Made by a program: the position numbers and the translations under genes. This document shows, piece by piece, positions 45,682-57,345 of a stretch of 64,000 bases of DNA (positions are counted from its first letter, which is position 1; the number at the start of each line of letters is the position of its first letter). The notes under the pieces were generated by a model that saw only the letters and a program-made list of their open reading frames with translations, was not told where the DNA came from and searched no databases. Origin of the DNA: Chaenocephalus aceratus (lineage: Eukaryota > Chordata > Actinopteri > Perciformes > Channichthyidae); contig CM043793.1 of assembly GCA_023974075.1 (NCBI GenBank), forward strand, positions 9,418,788 to 9,482,787, written 5' to 3'.

Positions 45682-47886
45682 GAGGCCCTAGTATGCTAAT
45701 TTTCAGGTTTATATTTGTTGTGATTGGTTGTAGTGATGTCACTATGTTACGGAAGTCAACAAATTAGTCCAATGGAGGCGTTTCTGGCAAGAGGGGAGTG
45801 TGTGGGAGAGAAACTCCCTCTGGAGCACATGTGTCAACTCAAGGCCGGGGCCAAATCAGGCCCTTGGTGGATTTAATTTCGGCCCGCAGGATAATTTTTA
45901 ATTACTATTAGATCTGGCCCGCCGGTATATTGGATTTCCTCAGCTCAGAGCCTGACCCCAAACATTGATGAACTTGTAACCAAGATGAGATGCCAAGTAT
46001 CTAGCTTGAACTAGCATCACAGCAGCAAACTGAGTTTCAATGGATGTTTCCTTCTGCACTTTTTTCTTGCGACAACAGGGCATGTTTGGTTTGTTCTTTG
46101 AGGGGAATAGTTTTTTTGAAGCTGTTGTTGGCCTGTGGAGAAATGTAATCATAAGAAATGACTCTGGAAAAGCTGCAGATAGAGCCATAAGAAATGAATG
46201 AAACTGATTATTTAATGTTGTTTTTATAGGCAATGTTTTTATAGGCAATAATTAGTGTGAATGCTGTTTCATCTGTATTCCCCTTATTTCAGCCAATACT
46301 TTGGCTCTCCATAACTTCAGCATACTTTAAGCTACAGAAACCATTCAAATATTAAACTATTCAGCCTTTTCAGGAATCAATGGGAACCTTCAACTTTTTA
46401 AAAATATGTTATACTTTTTGAAATATTCAGCTTTTTATACATTTTTTTAACATGGAAGTCAATGGGAGGAAGTCAATGGGAGGAGCCTTCAAATCCTCTC
46501 TTCCTACACCTTACGCCAAATGTTTCATTCCAACTTTAAAATGATCACAAGACCTTCAGCTATAAAACTTGTTATTCAGATATTTGATATCTTTTACACT
46601 TTTTGAGATATTGAACTTAGTTTGGAGCTTGGTAGAGAGGCCTTTTTCAGATTTGTACATTAGAGTGGATGGAGCAACTCGTTAAGTCTAGAGTGCTTTG
46701 ATCTCAAAACAGAGTGCAGGAGTGCTTGAAATTCTCCCCAATTTTTTTTTAAACTTGCCATAATTCCCAAACCCTACACTCCTCAGACATATTTCTTCAT
46801 GAAAAAACGTAGGAAAACCTCTCCTAGGTTGGAAAATAAAAAAAAAATTAAGAAAGAAAATTAAACAAAATGCCTCTTGAGGGCATGAAGAGACAAAAAG
46901 TCCACCTAGCTCCAATTGATTCCCATTTTTCCAGAACTTTCTTCAGAACAGAGTACAAGTACAAGTACACTTTAGATAAACTGCTCCCATCTCCACATTT
47001 TACACACAAAACCAAAAAAAAAACATGTATCATTTCATTGGGGTTCCCTGATGCTCACGGTCTTGTAATTTTTGTATAGGAGCCGTAGTTTTTGAACAGG
47101 TGGCAAAATTGTCAGATATAATCCTCAATGCATTCTTAATGAGACTCAGTGCTGCAGTTGGTAAATCGTCATAAGTCGTCACCATGGTAACTTTTGATTT
47201 CTGGGTTTACACACACAGGTGTTTATAAACATTCATTCACTACTATTTACATTTAATATCTTTATTTAACTCCTTCAGCCTAATTTCAGCTGCAGGAACC
47301 ATTTCAAATATCAAACTATTCAGCCTTTTCAGCACATGATGGGAAACTTTCAACTTTTTCAAAATATGTTATACTTTTTAAAATATTCAGCTTTTTAAAG
47401 TCTTTTTTTAACATGGAAGTCATTGCAATGCATTTGAGCTGTAACAATTTGATTCAAATCATTTCACTTTTCTGCATTTCTCTGCTAAGTTCAGCAACAC
47501 ACTTGTTTATTTTAGCTAGAAGCAGCTACCATTCAGCTAATAAAATATTCAGCTTTTTCTGCATTTTCAGCTAAATTCAGCCACAAATGTTTACAGTTTA
47601 CAGCATTCGCACGCATTTTCTGCAGGAAATGCATTTTCTAGTTGAAGCTTTGTTAGTTCCAGGTGTGCAATAAGTTCATTTCAATACGTTTTGCAATAAA
47701 CATTGAACCAGTCCGGCCCTCGACTAGTACCGATTTTTTAATTTTGGCCCACTGTGTATTTGAGTTTGACACCCCTGCTCTGGAGGGAACTTTGGGATTT
47801 TAGCTTTTGCAGACCATTTACATGCACACAAACCTATATAACACACTACAGCGAAGAGAAAGCCTAAAAAGCACAATAGGACTTCT
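45682..47886 (+). mobile_element. TTAA-type MITE family A copy, split by hAT
   Basis: The left part 45682-45825 begins after TTAA with GAGGCCCTAGTATGC-like sequence. The right part 47786-47886 ends AATAGGACTTC before TTAA (47887-47890). Removing the hAT and one CTCTGGAG rejoins the family consensus seen at 790-909 (CCTCTGGAGGGAAC). Confidence 0.82.
45826..47777. mobile_element. hAT element related to hAT A, exact 8-bp target duplication
   Basis: 1952 bases, CACATGTGTCAACTCAAGG at the left and TTTGAGTTTGACACCCCTG at the right, flanked by CTCTGGAG (45818-45825 and 47778-47785). GGCCC-rich subterminal sequence as in hAT A (7259). The inside is decayed: TTCAGCTTTTT words repeat at 46428 and 47389, with no intact transposase. 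The ORF at 45940-46248 on the minus strand is a possible transposase C-terminal scrap, not certain. Confidence 0.88.
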
Positions 47887-48074
47887 TTAACACAATTGTT
47901 AGCTACAATAACCTCTTAATGTTTTCAATTTATGATAATTTCCTGGTGCAGAATTATTATTTTTACACACAACATGCGTTTCAATGTGCTTATTTCATGC
48001 TCAGACCACTCTGCCTTTTTAAGGCAAACTTTAGCATAGAATATTAAAGGTCATTAAACTGTCCACTCCAAGTA

Positions 48075-48682
48075 GGGAATGAGTCCTTACCCCAAGTGAA
48101 GGAGTTCAAGTATCTCAGGGTCTTGTTCTCGAGTGAGGGAACAATGGAGCGTGAGATGGGCCGGAGAATCGGAGCAGCGGGAGCGGTACTGCAGTCGCTT
48201 TACCGCACCGTTGTGACGAAAAGGGAGCTGAGCCAGAAGGCAAAGCTCTCCGTCTACCGGGCCATTTTCATTCCTACCCTCATCTATGGTCATGAAGGAT
48301 GGGTCATGACCGAAAGAACGAGATCGCGGATACAAGCGGCCGAGATGGGTTTTCTCCGCAGGGTGGCTGGTGTCTCCCTTAGGGATAAGGTGAGAAGTTC
48401 GGTCATCAGGGAGGGACTCGGAGTTGAGCCGCTCCTCCTTCGCGTCGAAAGGAAGCCCTAGGAGGTGTTCCAGGCACGTCCAGCTGGGAAGAGACCAAGG
48501 GGTAGACCTAGGACCAGGCGGAGGGATTATATATCTTCGCTGGCCTGTGAGCGCCTTGGGATCCCCCATTCAGAGCTGGTTGATGTCGCCAGGGAAAAGA
48601 AAGTTTGGGGCTCTCTGCTGGAACTGCTACCCCCGCGACCCGACCACGGATAAGCGGGAGAAGAGATGGATGGATGGATGGA
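48075..48682 (+). mobile_element. Rex3 (RTE-clade) LINE, 5'-truncated 3' end
   Basis: Carries the C-terminal part of ORF2 and ends in the GATG repeat tail (ATGGATGGATGGATGG) that marks Rex3. It is truncated at the 5' side like most copies. Confidence 0.85.
48096..48653 (+). pseudogene. Rex3 reverse-transcriptase ORF2 C-terminal remnant
   Basis: Frame 1 reads KEFKYLRVLFSSEGTMEREM, then RRIGAAGAVLQSLYRTVVTK, YRAIFIPTLIYGHEGWVMTE and RRVAGVSLRDKVRSS, up to a TAG at 48459-48461. The same frame resumes with EVFQARPAGKRPRGRPRTRR and RLGIPHSEL, ending LLPPRPDHG. About 20 residues normally between LLRVER and EVFQARP are missing, so a small deletion created the stop. Not functional. Confidence 0.85.
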
Positions 48683-48756
48683 AACTGTATGAGAGGAAAT
48701 ATAATTTTATAAAGATGAAGCTATAGACTAGCACAAGGAATTTTAAGTTGACTTAA

Positions 48757-49905
48757 AGTGCACCTATCATGCTATATTTGAAACATATATTGTAGGGCCA
48801 TACCTATATAAAGTATATAAATATATATAATTTTTCAAAATACCAAACAGATCCTGCATTTTAGCCATGCCTTATTTCGCTCTATTTGCTCTTTCCAGCC
48901 CTGTTTTTGCAGGGGGCTGATTCTGTGAGCTGCAACTGACCACGCCCCCCTGCAGGAGAGGAGAGTTGGCAGTTACTTTTGGCATTAGGGCAGGGCTATC
49001 TTTCAAGGTTTGACATAATGAATTGTGCTACTTTTAAAGCAAGCAACGATGTTTTCAAATCTGTAATCAAAAAAGCTCCTCAAAAACACTATAGAAGCAG
49101 TTCCTGCCGTTGCTACGTTAGTTCAAACAGTAACAACGGACTATTTTGTTAGCGGATGCATGTCAATTTAAATCAATAAAACTATTTTTTAAATCAATAA
49201 AATCATTTTCTAAATCCATAAAAGCATTTCAATTAATATTGGGAGTCATGTCGTTACTTTGTCGAGAATGTGGCCATGTAACAAGCGGGATAACGTGCAC
49301 ATTGCACATTGCATAATGTGCCTTCATGCCGATCTAGATCCCTCTGCTTGGCGTCGGGCTCCTGATCAGCCTGTCGGTGTTCTTTTCCCCATAATGACCG
49401 CGTCGCTGCACATTATCCCTTACATATGATTATATAGAGTCATTATTCATTTGTTTTAAAGCAGGAGGCACAAACGCTTGCCTCGGGGAGGGAGAAAAAG
49501 AGCCACAGCGGAGAATAAACAGAAGGGCAACCATGGCAACCATGCGCGGGAAGTCTTCTTCGCTGCTTTTGTGGCAGACTACAGCGCCACTTACAGGCCT
49601 GGCATATGTACTACAGCGTCTCCAGCGCTTTCGAGCAGCAATGGCCGGCCGTGGTCCAACCTATCATTCCCCTGATAGGTGGAGAATTGACCAATAGCCG
49701 TAGCGCCACCGTCCTGACCAGGACAGTGTTCAAATCTGGATCAGTCTGTATCAGATCCGTTGCAGCCCCTTTTTTAGAGATTTGGGTATGGAGGAAAATA
49801 GAGAGGGTTGTGTTTTCTGACACTTGGTGAGTTCCCTGAAACACCGGGGACACATATTCATGTATAAAAGACGTACAAAAGTGCATTTTGCATGATAGGT
49901 CCCCT
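48757..49905 (+). mobile_element. TTAA-type DNA transposon family C
   Basis: Bounded by TTAA (48753-48756 and 49906-49909). The left end is AGTGCACCTATCATGC; the right end on the opposite strand is AGGGGACCTATCATGC. 1149 bases, with GC-richer inside (48900-49000 and 49560-49790). No transposase recognised; ORFs inside are unsupported. Confidence 0.8.
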
Positions 49906-49914
49906 TTAAGGTAG

Positions 49915-50760
49915 CAGAAGCTATATTTCTCTGACTCCAGTTGTGTTCTTTGGAATTGTTTGAGAGTGTCATATCACATTTTGCGGAAATGTCATGCTTA
50001 TTTGGGTTCAGTTTGAGCTACATTCCCAGCATCTGCATTTCATACATTCAGGAGTGTCTGCATGTTCAGAAGAAAGCCAGAGGAAGCTTAACCTGTGAAT
50101 ACCTGTCAGATGTTATGGTTCGCATCAGATCATCTTACGGCACATGTTTTTTGGTCCAATAAATAAATCTCAATATCCACCGTGTAAATCAGACACAGAT
50201 AGTGTTACCTAGGCGGACATACTTATGATTGTGAGACGGTTGTGCAGTGTGAAAAAACGTTACCTATCCAATACACATTAATGAAATTACAATAAATACA
50301 ACAACTGAAACATTATTGTCATAATGCTAATTATCACAATTACAGGAAAATGTCAAAAATTCTAAAGTTAGAATGGTGAATTTTGGCTTGTTGATGCCTT
50401 TATAGTTTATACAACTCAGAGGCTGAAATTCCAGTTTACCTTTTATGTTTGAAACCCAGATTAAATATAATATGAATCATGCTATAAATTGAGGCAGACT
50501 TTACATATATTTAGCTCAAAATCAGATCTTCAGTTCCTTCTGTTTGTTCATTCAGTCGAAACTACAAAACGTAACCTGTGTTAATACCTACTATTGCTTC
50601 TTTACACACTAGCTTGGGCCAATGTACATGAGTGACTTGTCTTACAGAGCTTTTAAATATGCAACAGGTATGATAATCTCTTTAAAAAAAAGAAATTAAA
50701 AAAAGAATTATTCTAAAATCAAAGCATCCAGACCATTTTGCACTGATTTAGTGAACAGTT
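49915..50760. other. Unannotated stretch
   Basis: No supported feature. Confidence 0.4.
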
Positions 50761-50769
50761 GTATTATTA

Positions 50770-50982
50770 TTATTGCAGAACAAAAAGAGTTCTCTGCCAT
50801 AAATCATCAACATTACAGAATGAAGTGCGGAACGGATCATGTTTTACTGTAGTTCCTCTGTTACTGAGATCATCCCAGAAAGGTCTTCCATCACGCTGAC
50901 AGATCCAGTCATAAGTGTCAAATACACTGTGGCAATAACCGCACCACTTTTTGGCAGATATTCTCCCCACCACTCCTACCAT
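50770..50982 (-). CDS. Unidentified ORF with protein-like composition
   Basis: 70 codons. From residue 11 it reads KKWCGYCHSVFDTYDWICQR, DGRPFWDDLSNRGTTVKHDP and FRTSFCNVDDLWQRTLFVLQ, then stop. Dense W/F/Y, paired acidic residues and a C-x2-C resemble a folded protein's end, not translated AT-rich DNA. I do not recognise the family. No good acceptor was seen just upstream. It could be the last exon of an unknown gene, a pseudogene fragment or a transposon scrap; other frames are open too. Confidence 0.3.
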   Translation of the reverse strand: MVGVVGRISAKKWCGYCHSVFDTYDWICQRDGRPFWDDLSNRGTTVKHDPFRTSFCNVDDLWQRTLFVLQ

Positions 50983-51009
50983 TATCAGTCAAGACATTAC
51001 TGGCCTTCT

Positions 51010-51240
51010 GTGCTGTGAAAGGATGTGGTCCTTCCTACATCCAGGACATGGCTAAATCATACAATCCAGCATGTGAACTTTGCTCCCCAACAGCCAATCG
51101 GATCACCACTCTGTCACGGCTCTAAAATGGTGGGGACCATAGACTGTGGTGGGAGAAGCTCAGGACAGCAGAAAGTCTACATATCTTACGTCACAAACTG
51201 AAAAACCCACCTGTTTCATTTGTACTTTGGCCATTAAATA
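51010..51240 (+). pseudogene. Decayed L2-type LINE ORF2 C-terminal scrap
   Basis: With frame changes it reads GPSYIQDMAKSYNPA, then AREKLRTAESLHI-like sequence. GPSYIQDM matches the L2 copy at 40467-41008, and KWW near 51128 matches its PKWWNELP. Many stops. Confidence 0.6.
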
Positions 51241-51249
51241 CAACAAGAA

Positions 51250-52200
51250 AAAACAAATGTTAGAACTTAAAAAGAGTTTAGCTCTTTTGAATCCAATGCA
51301 CCATCACTTACAGCGGTTTGGGCTTGTCTGGAGCAAACATATCAGCATTTTGTTTCTATCTTTGTGGTTTATTGCACTTATTGTTAGTTGCATTTGATAA
51401 TAGCATAAGCTCAATGAAATGGAATCTACTGTAATTATCTACCTCACACAAATACACCTATTATATTTCCAAAGTTGAAGACAGTTTAAAATGTCATATA
51501 TATTTTGTTATCTGACACAAAGTGACACCCTTGGTTTAAGACAAAAGCAGGTAGAGGTGACTGCAAACGATTAGGTAGAGAATAATAATAATAATACATA
51601 CAATTACAAAGAGAAACTACTGAAACACTTTGGAAATAAGTGCTCAATCAGGAACAATGAGCCAGGCTTTCTGCCATGGAGAGTAATTCAGCGGAAGGTC
51701 CCTTTAGTAGGAGCTGTCAGTCAAACCTAACTGCTAATCATGGAGTTTTTTTTTCCATCCTGGCAAAGGACTGCCTGTGTGATGAAGACTGTTATCAAAG
51801 CCTCCTCTCCCCTCATGTCAAACAGCTGTGATTCCTCGTCATGTGCCAAGCATAAGAGCGCCCAGCTTTCCCATTATCCACAGCCATTTGTGATCAAGTG
51901 TCACAGCTGAATGATGGAGGTGGTCCGGAAGACAGTGAAGATGCAGTTTCACCCAATGGCTGCTGGATACTAGCGCCTAGAAAATTGTTCAGAAGTCCAT
52001 GAAAACCCTAACTGCACTTGAAGAACGATATCTTCACAAAAAAACTTTTTGTATTAAAATGTCTAAAAAAGGATTTATCGTCCGAAAAGTTTCATATTCC
52101 ATTTTATGAACTACCCAAAAGCTTAAATGACCATAACACAAGTTTCTGACATAAATCCATAACCTCGGCTATAATGAAATCCGATAGATTTTGACATATA
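51250..52200. other. Unannotated; possible conserved non-coding part at 51650-51960
   Basis: No exon recognised. 51650-51960 is of balanced composition and lacks repeat signatures, unlike its surroundings. Confidence 0.3.
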
Positions 52201-52201
52201 T

Positions 52202-52204
<3 letters not shown>

Positions 52205-52232
<28 letters not shown>

Positions 52233-52265
52233 TGTACATGTATATGTATATATATATACATATAC
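52205..52265. repeat. (TA)n-rich microsatellite
   Basis: ATATATAT runs with CATACATA/GTATATGT interruptions, self-complementary. Confidence 0.9.
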
Positions 52266-52274
52266 TGTTAAGAA

Positions 52275-52560
52275 TGTAGGCTGTCTTTTTACTCTTGGAC
52301 TTTATGTTGTTTTCCCCTGTGGCTAAGGTTAGCATGCTTTTCTCCGTGTTCGAAGAGACGATATGAACTGTATTCCTCAGGTACTGCAGCTGCCTCATAG
52401 CAAAGAAGACATACCGGCTTGTCTCCATTAAACACAAACACCGTACTTTTCCTGAGCGGAATATGCAAATTATATTCTTTGCAAACTCTTGCGAGCCACA
52501 TAAAATGAGGTGACAGGCCTTGTTTTCGACATCCTTGGACAAGAGCTATGTTAAATATTT
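52275..52560 (-). pseudogene. hAT (GTF2IRD2/SCAND3-like) transposase N-terminal remnant
   Basis: On the minus strand, with one or two frame changes, it reads DVENKA near 52535, then FNGDKPVCLLCYEAAAVPEE, a region for YNLRRHYETKH (here YSSYRLFEHGEKH), then ANLSHRGKQHKVQE. This is the BED-like finger start of the Charlie-type hAT transposase that gave rise to mammalian GTF2IRD2. Only the first ~90 residues remain. Confidence 0.65.
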
Positions 52561-52569
52561 TTGTTGACT

Positions 52570-53630
52570 TATTTAGTCAAATGTTTTCATACACTTTAAG
52601 ACCTAGTAAAGTCTGTGAAGAAATCATCAAAACAAGTGATTTATGAGATACTTTCATATCTTTCAACAGCTAAACTTTTATGGAAAATTTGAAATGATAC
52701 TTATATTCTTTTGTTTGTATGTGTACATGATAATGAAACTACTGCACATTTTAGATGGTGTAGATGTTGCTGGAGCTTGTTGTTATGAATGAGCTTCTGC
52801 TTCAGAAGATGTGTTTTCATCCCATGCACTCCTACACATTTCAGTCAACAGGTGATGTACTATAACATGGTGTCTATGTATTAACCCTCTGATGGTTTAA
52901 CCACCAGGGGGTGGTGTGCAACATATAACCATAATGCCAGCAGGTGGTCCAGACAATGAGGCAGTGATGGGCTGACTCTTAGAGGAAACATCACTACAGC
53001 TTATGCATTACTTTATATATGTTACCATAACATATGATGATTGCCATTTGTAATTGACTAAATTGCAATTTAGGATGAATTTAGAACAGTTGAATTAGTT
53101 GTAGTAAGATAATGCCTAAAGAAACACAGAATAAATGGTAAAACATTTTGAGAAACCTCAGGAAAAGAAACAAAGGAGGGAACCCTCTCCCAGGGTGGAC
53201 AGATGTGCAAAAGATCTGTCTGTGATTGGTTAGAAAAACATATAAAAGATACAAATGACAATGTGAATGTATGTGAATGTAACATTAACGTCAGGTCCTA
53301 ATAAAACCAGAACTTATAAGTGATGGAGGAAAGACAGCATCAAATACATACTATTTCTTTTAAAGGAGATCTTTTTGTGGTGTTTATTTAGTTCAGGGCT
53401 GTTGCTTTAAATAAAAACAATTCAAGTTCTACAGCCACCCTTGCCGAACATGCACACCAACGGCCCCTTTTGTTGTGTTGGTGTGAACATAACGGAGGAC
53501 TGGATAAGGAAAGGAGGAAAGGGAGGGAAGGGTAAAGGGAAGGAACATGGGAGTTGCTCAAGGCGGGCCTGGGTAGGGAACAGAGTGATGAGTTCTTTGT
53601 CACGGCAGTTCGGGCGTCACCAGCTGTCAG
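52570..53630. other. Unannotated stretch
   Basis: No supported feature. Confidence 0.4.
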
Positions 53631-53639
53631 TGGTGCAAT

Positions 53640-54080
53640 GATGACGTCTTTTTGAAGGTCGATCCAGAAGTTAGAATCGCAAGCGCTCCCTCGACAAAAA
53701 TAAACTGTATTTTTCCATTGCATTTTAGAAATCTGTAGCAGACACGTTCATGTGACACACATTTTGTTCAGCTGGATGATTTCCACATATTAAAACCGTT
53801 TTTTATGGTTTTTGAAGTGTATATGCAATCCCCAGAAGTGAAAAGCCAATGTAATACAAACTACGTCACGGTTGCATGGCTGTATATCACTACGTTAAGC
53901 CAGTGGTGGCCACTGTTCGGGATGATGATATCAACCACCTTTTTTATGACTTAAAGAAGCTTCAGACATTCATAAGTGGGTTAGTTACTGATTATTTTAT
54001 GTAGATCTTAAGCGTGTGTAAACCGCAGACCTTGTTTTAGGCTTCTAATCTTAAAGACGTTCAAAGAACTGTTGATTCGA
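53640..54080. repeat. Probable dispersed repeat (shared with 22255-22570)
   Basis: See the shared words at 22255. Also contains GAAAAGCCAATGTAATACAA. Class unknown. Confidence 0.4.
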
Positions 54081-54089
54081 GACAATGAA

Positions 54090-54965
54090 ACATGTTTTAG
54101 GACTCATTCCTTCCCCCCTCCCCGCTCTATATGTGTCTGTCACTGCTGCTGGTCACTGGCGAGCTAAAGGTTCAGTGTTCTTCTATCTTTGAGGACTTTG
54201 AGGTTTAGCTGAGTAAGGACATGCATGGAAAGTCTGGACTGTTTCTCAAAGCATCGCAGTTGACTTTTCTTATGTCCTGTTGAATTCTACGAACATCTTT
54301 CCTTAACCCCATGGCATTTCTCGCAGAGTTTAAGGAATAGTGGTAAGGAAAAGGAGCTTCAAAGCTTTAGGTTTGCAGAGTCAATCATTTCAATTCGACA
54401 GCAACTGTGAGGTTTTTTCTCAGACTTGGTTAATGTTTTTTAAATCAGTTCTCGAGTTCAATTTTACAAGAGAAAAGTATAGCTTGTGAAATGAAAAGCC
54501 AGACAGAGAAAGTGCTATATACTGAACAATGTAAACATGTTGTAAGCAATGAAATACCTTGTTCTATAGATATATTGTAAACATGAGGCGACTTGATGGA
54601 GTGAAGCAGATTTCATTTTGTGGGATTTCTTTTCCAGTAGAGCATGCATTTTAACTCTGTGCAAATATGCTTTTGGCTGCTGTTTGATTCCAGGAGACGT
54701 ACTGTATTCACATGAATAGCAATGAGATATTCTGGATGCGCTCTGCATTGAGGAGGAGGATACCCCCTGCCAGTATGCACACAACAGTGTCTCACACAGA
54801 CGGGCTCGCACAGTCACTGCTGATACAGCTGACATACATCTCTGCATGCACACAATAACAGAGGGGGAGTCCCTTGTCAATATGTGCATGTTAATATCAG
54901 CTTGAATGTCAGTGGAGACAATCATGATGTTTGCACACATATAACGTTTTATAACTTCTGTTCAC
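54090..54965. other. Unannotated stretch
   Basis: No supported feature. The 141-codon minus ORF at 54515-54940 has no protein-like features. Confidence 0.4.
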
Positions 54966-54972
54966 TTGTCAA

Positions 54973-55430
54973 GAAGTCAATGTTTTTTTTAACGTGTTTT
55001 CGGTTAGTCGCCTGAAATAAGAGTAACACAAGAGATTGTTTTGACATTTGTTGTACGACATAAAAAAACCTCTAACCCTAAAATCCCCATTAGTGAATGT
55101 CTGAAGCTTCTATGTGTTATAAAAACGGGTTAAAAAAACCTAAAAGAGATTACTTAACAACATCACGCTAAACTCGGGTCCAACTGTAGCTCAGCAGAGG
55201 GGACGCCCAGCCATGCTTCTGTGAGGTAGTTTGTGTATAGACTTTGTTAGCTTTTAACTTCCTGAGATTTCATTTACTCTTCCAAATTCAAAAAAATATC
55301 TGCAATATTCCACACTCCTATAGAAAATACGATTGCTTTTTGTCGAGGGAACCCTTCACGATGCTAACTTCCGGGTCTGCCTGGAAGATTTTGTCATCAC
55401 TGCACCACTCTATCCATGGACATTAAGGAG
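54973..55430. repeat. Dispersed repeat, copy 2 (first at 26745)
   Basis: Shares an ordered set of words with 26745-27130. It ends with CTAACTTCCGGGTCTGCCTG, corresponding to CTAATTTCTGGG near 27098. Confidence 0.6.
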
Positions 55431-55688
55431 TTTAGAGTAGGGATATTACCAGATATATAACAATAACAGAAATGTAGCTGTCGATACCATTTCCAAACCA
55501 ATTACAAGATTATCAAACCAATTCCATACCATGGTAAAAAAAAAAAACAATGATAATAGCAACAAGTTTTAACAATGTTTGCATAGATTTGGTACCAACA
55601 TATCCATCACACAAGATCACACTCACAGCCGAAGTAAAAACAATAAGTGTGGCTTGATATTGAGTAAGAAAAAGGTTTATAACGTGAG

Positions 55689-56204
55689 TAGGGCTGGGCG
55701 ATTTGGCCTAAAAATAAAATCTCGATTTTTTTTTTCTAACTAATGGACAATTTTAGATTTAAACCTCGATTTTTTTCTGGTTTTTTCTAAACAAACCAGA
55801 CCAAGGCAAAATTTCAATACATATTTTCTTTAATAACACAATAAAAATAAATGAGATTACCAAGTAGTCTAGGCCTATGTGAACAAATCAGTTGTTCAAG
55901 AATAAAAAAAATAAAATAAAAACAGCACCACGGCACCATCCCTGAAAAAACTTGTAAAATGAAATACAACAAATAATAAATAATGATAATGAAATGAATA
56001 ATAAAAAAATACCCTCAAACAAAATAACATCCCTTTAACTTTCTAGGAAGTTGTCTTTCTACAGACCTTACACAGAACAGTTGTTTGTTCTATGTATGAC
56101 CGCTTGTACCCGAACCACTTCCATACAACTGAAGTAGCACCTTTTTTAGTGTCCTTATTGGCGAAGTATGTTGATTTGTTCCCTGGTTTTATTTTGAAAA
56201 GTGT
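55689..56204 (-). mobile_element. hAT element fragment, TAGGGCTGGGCGAT family
   Basis: Starts TAGGGCTGGGCGATTTGGCC, the end of a widespread fish hAT family, followed by A/T-rich TIR sequence. It carries a BED-finger remnant on the minus strand and breaks off at LTR-like sequence near 56205. Confidence 0.65.
56043..56200 (-). pseudogene. BED-finger remnant of hAT (ZBED1-like) transposase
   Basis: Reads FANKDTKKGATSVVWKWFGY, then KRSYIEQTTVLCKVCRKTTS and stop. The W-x-WFG..., C-x2-C and SV.W pattern is the first half of a BED finger of ZBED1-like transposases. The His ligands are lost. Confidence 0.65.
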
Positions 56205-56408
56205 TCCCCCCCCCCTCCCGTCTTGTCTGTTACTGGTGATTGTGTTCACCTGGTGCCCTGTGTTGTCTCCTCCCCCCTCACCTGTGTCTTGTTGGTTTGA
56301 TTAGTCCTGGGTGTATTTCGGTTCTGTTTTCCTGTTAGTGTGTGTGAGATCCTTGTGGCTGCTGACTGTGTTCACGTGGACAGCAATATTGAGGCTGTGA
56401 ATCATGTG

Positions 56409-57345
56409 TAGTGATGGCGAGATGAAGCCTTATGAAGCTTTGAAGCTTTCCAGCCAATTGGTTCGCTAAAGGGTTCATCTCATGAGGCTTCATCATGGGC
56501 TTCATCTGAACACAAACCCCCTGCTGGTCAAAGTGTGTACAACAGGCAGATTGGACATCTCAACAGTGTGCTGTATCTCATACCGAGTTCCCAATGAGTA
56601 AAGCCTTAGAATAACTCTAAACAACGAACATTAAATCATATTTTCATGTTAACAATATTGTATTTATTACAGTTTAATGATTGTGATTGAAAAGCCTAAG
56701 GAGGCTGCTAAACATTGCAAAGAGGGATTTGTATTCCTTAATAATATTCGTAAACTTAACCACGTTGTAGCCTGAGAAAGGCTAAACCATATCAAAGAAT
56801 ACATTCATTAACTACATTATCTCATTTAGCTGTAGCTTTTATAAACAACAAAAAATATGTGTTGTTCAGTCGTTGAACCAGGGACCCTGCGGTCAGGAGT
56901 CAACTGCTTTCCAGCTGAGCCACAGCACACACACTAAAGCTCCCTGAAAACACTGTAAGATATGTATTCCTGTATTTATTGATGTTGTTATTCCTACATT
57001 TATTTATGCTTGTATCTATTTATACTTATGACATGTTCCGACCTCTATATGAGTGAGGGTCTGAGCTCTCTTGATTCCATCGTGTCACCGGGCCCGGGTA
57101 CAGGAGGGGTAATATGGTTCTTAGTATACATCCATGGGTATTATGAGCGTTGTGGTTCAACGGTTCAACCGATCTGAATGGCTTCGTGAAGCAGTCACGT
57201 GGTATCGACAGGCAGCGAGGCTTCGTTTATCATCGGTGACGTCACTGGCACAAAACGATACAAGCCTCGATACAAGCTTCACAAAAAGCTTCGGGTATTA
57301 CTCGACACACGCTCCGAAGCCTCGGCGCAATACGTAACATCACTA
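56409..57345. mobile_element. hAT element, TAGTGATG family, exact 8-bp target duplication
   Basis: 937 bases, TAGTGATGGCGAGATGAAGC at the left and GCGCAATACGTAACATCACTA at the right. Flanked by ATCATGTG (56401-56408 and 57346-57353). Subterminal GAAGCTT/GAAGCC repeats. No transposase. It carries a tRNA-like sequence. Confidence 0.9.
56859..56928 (-). tRNA. tRNA-like sequence inside hAT element (pseudogene or SINE head)
   Basis: The minus strand reads GTGCTGTGGCTCAGCTGGAA and ends GGTTCAACGACTGAACAACAC. The 5' GTGCTGT can pair with the 3' ACAACAC at 6 of 7 positions. A-box-like TGGCTCAGCTGG and B-box-like GGTTCAACGAC are at tRNA spacing, with CTCCTGA in the anticodon-loop area. The anticodon stem pairs poorly, so it is more likely a tRNA-derived relic than a working tRNA. 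Confidence 0.45.

Noticed and set aside
53388..53723. 111-codon minus-strand ORF
   Set aside because: Ser/Pro-rich translation of a purine-rich tract, without a family match.
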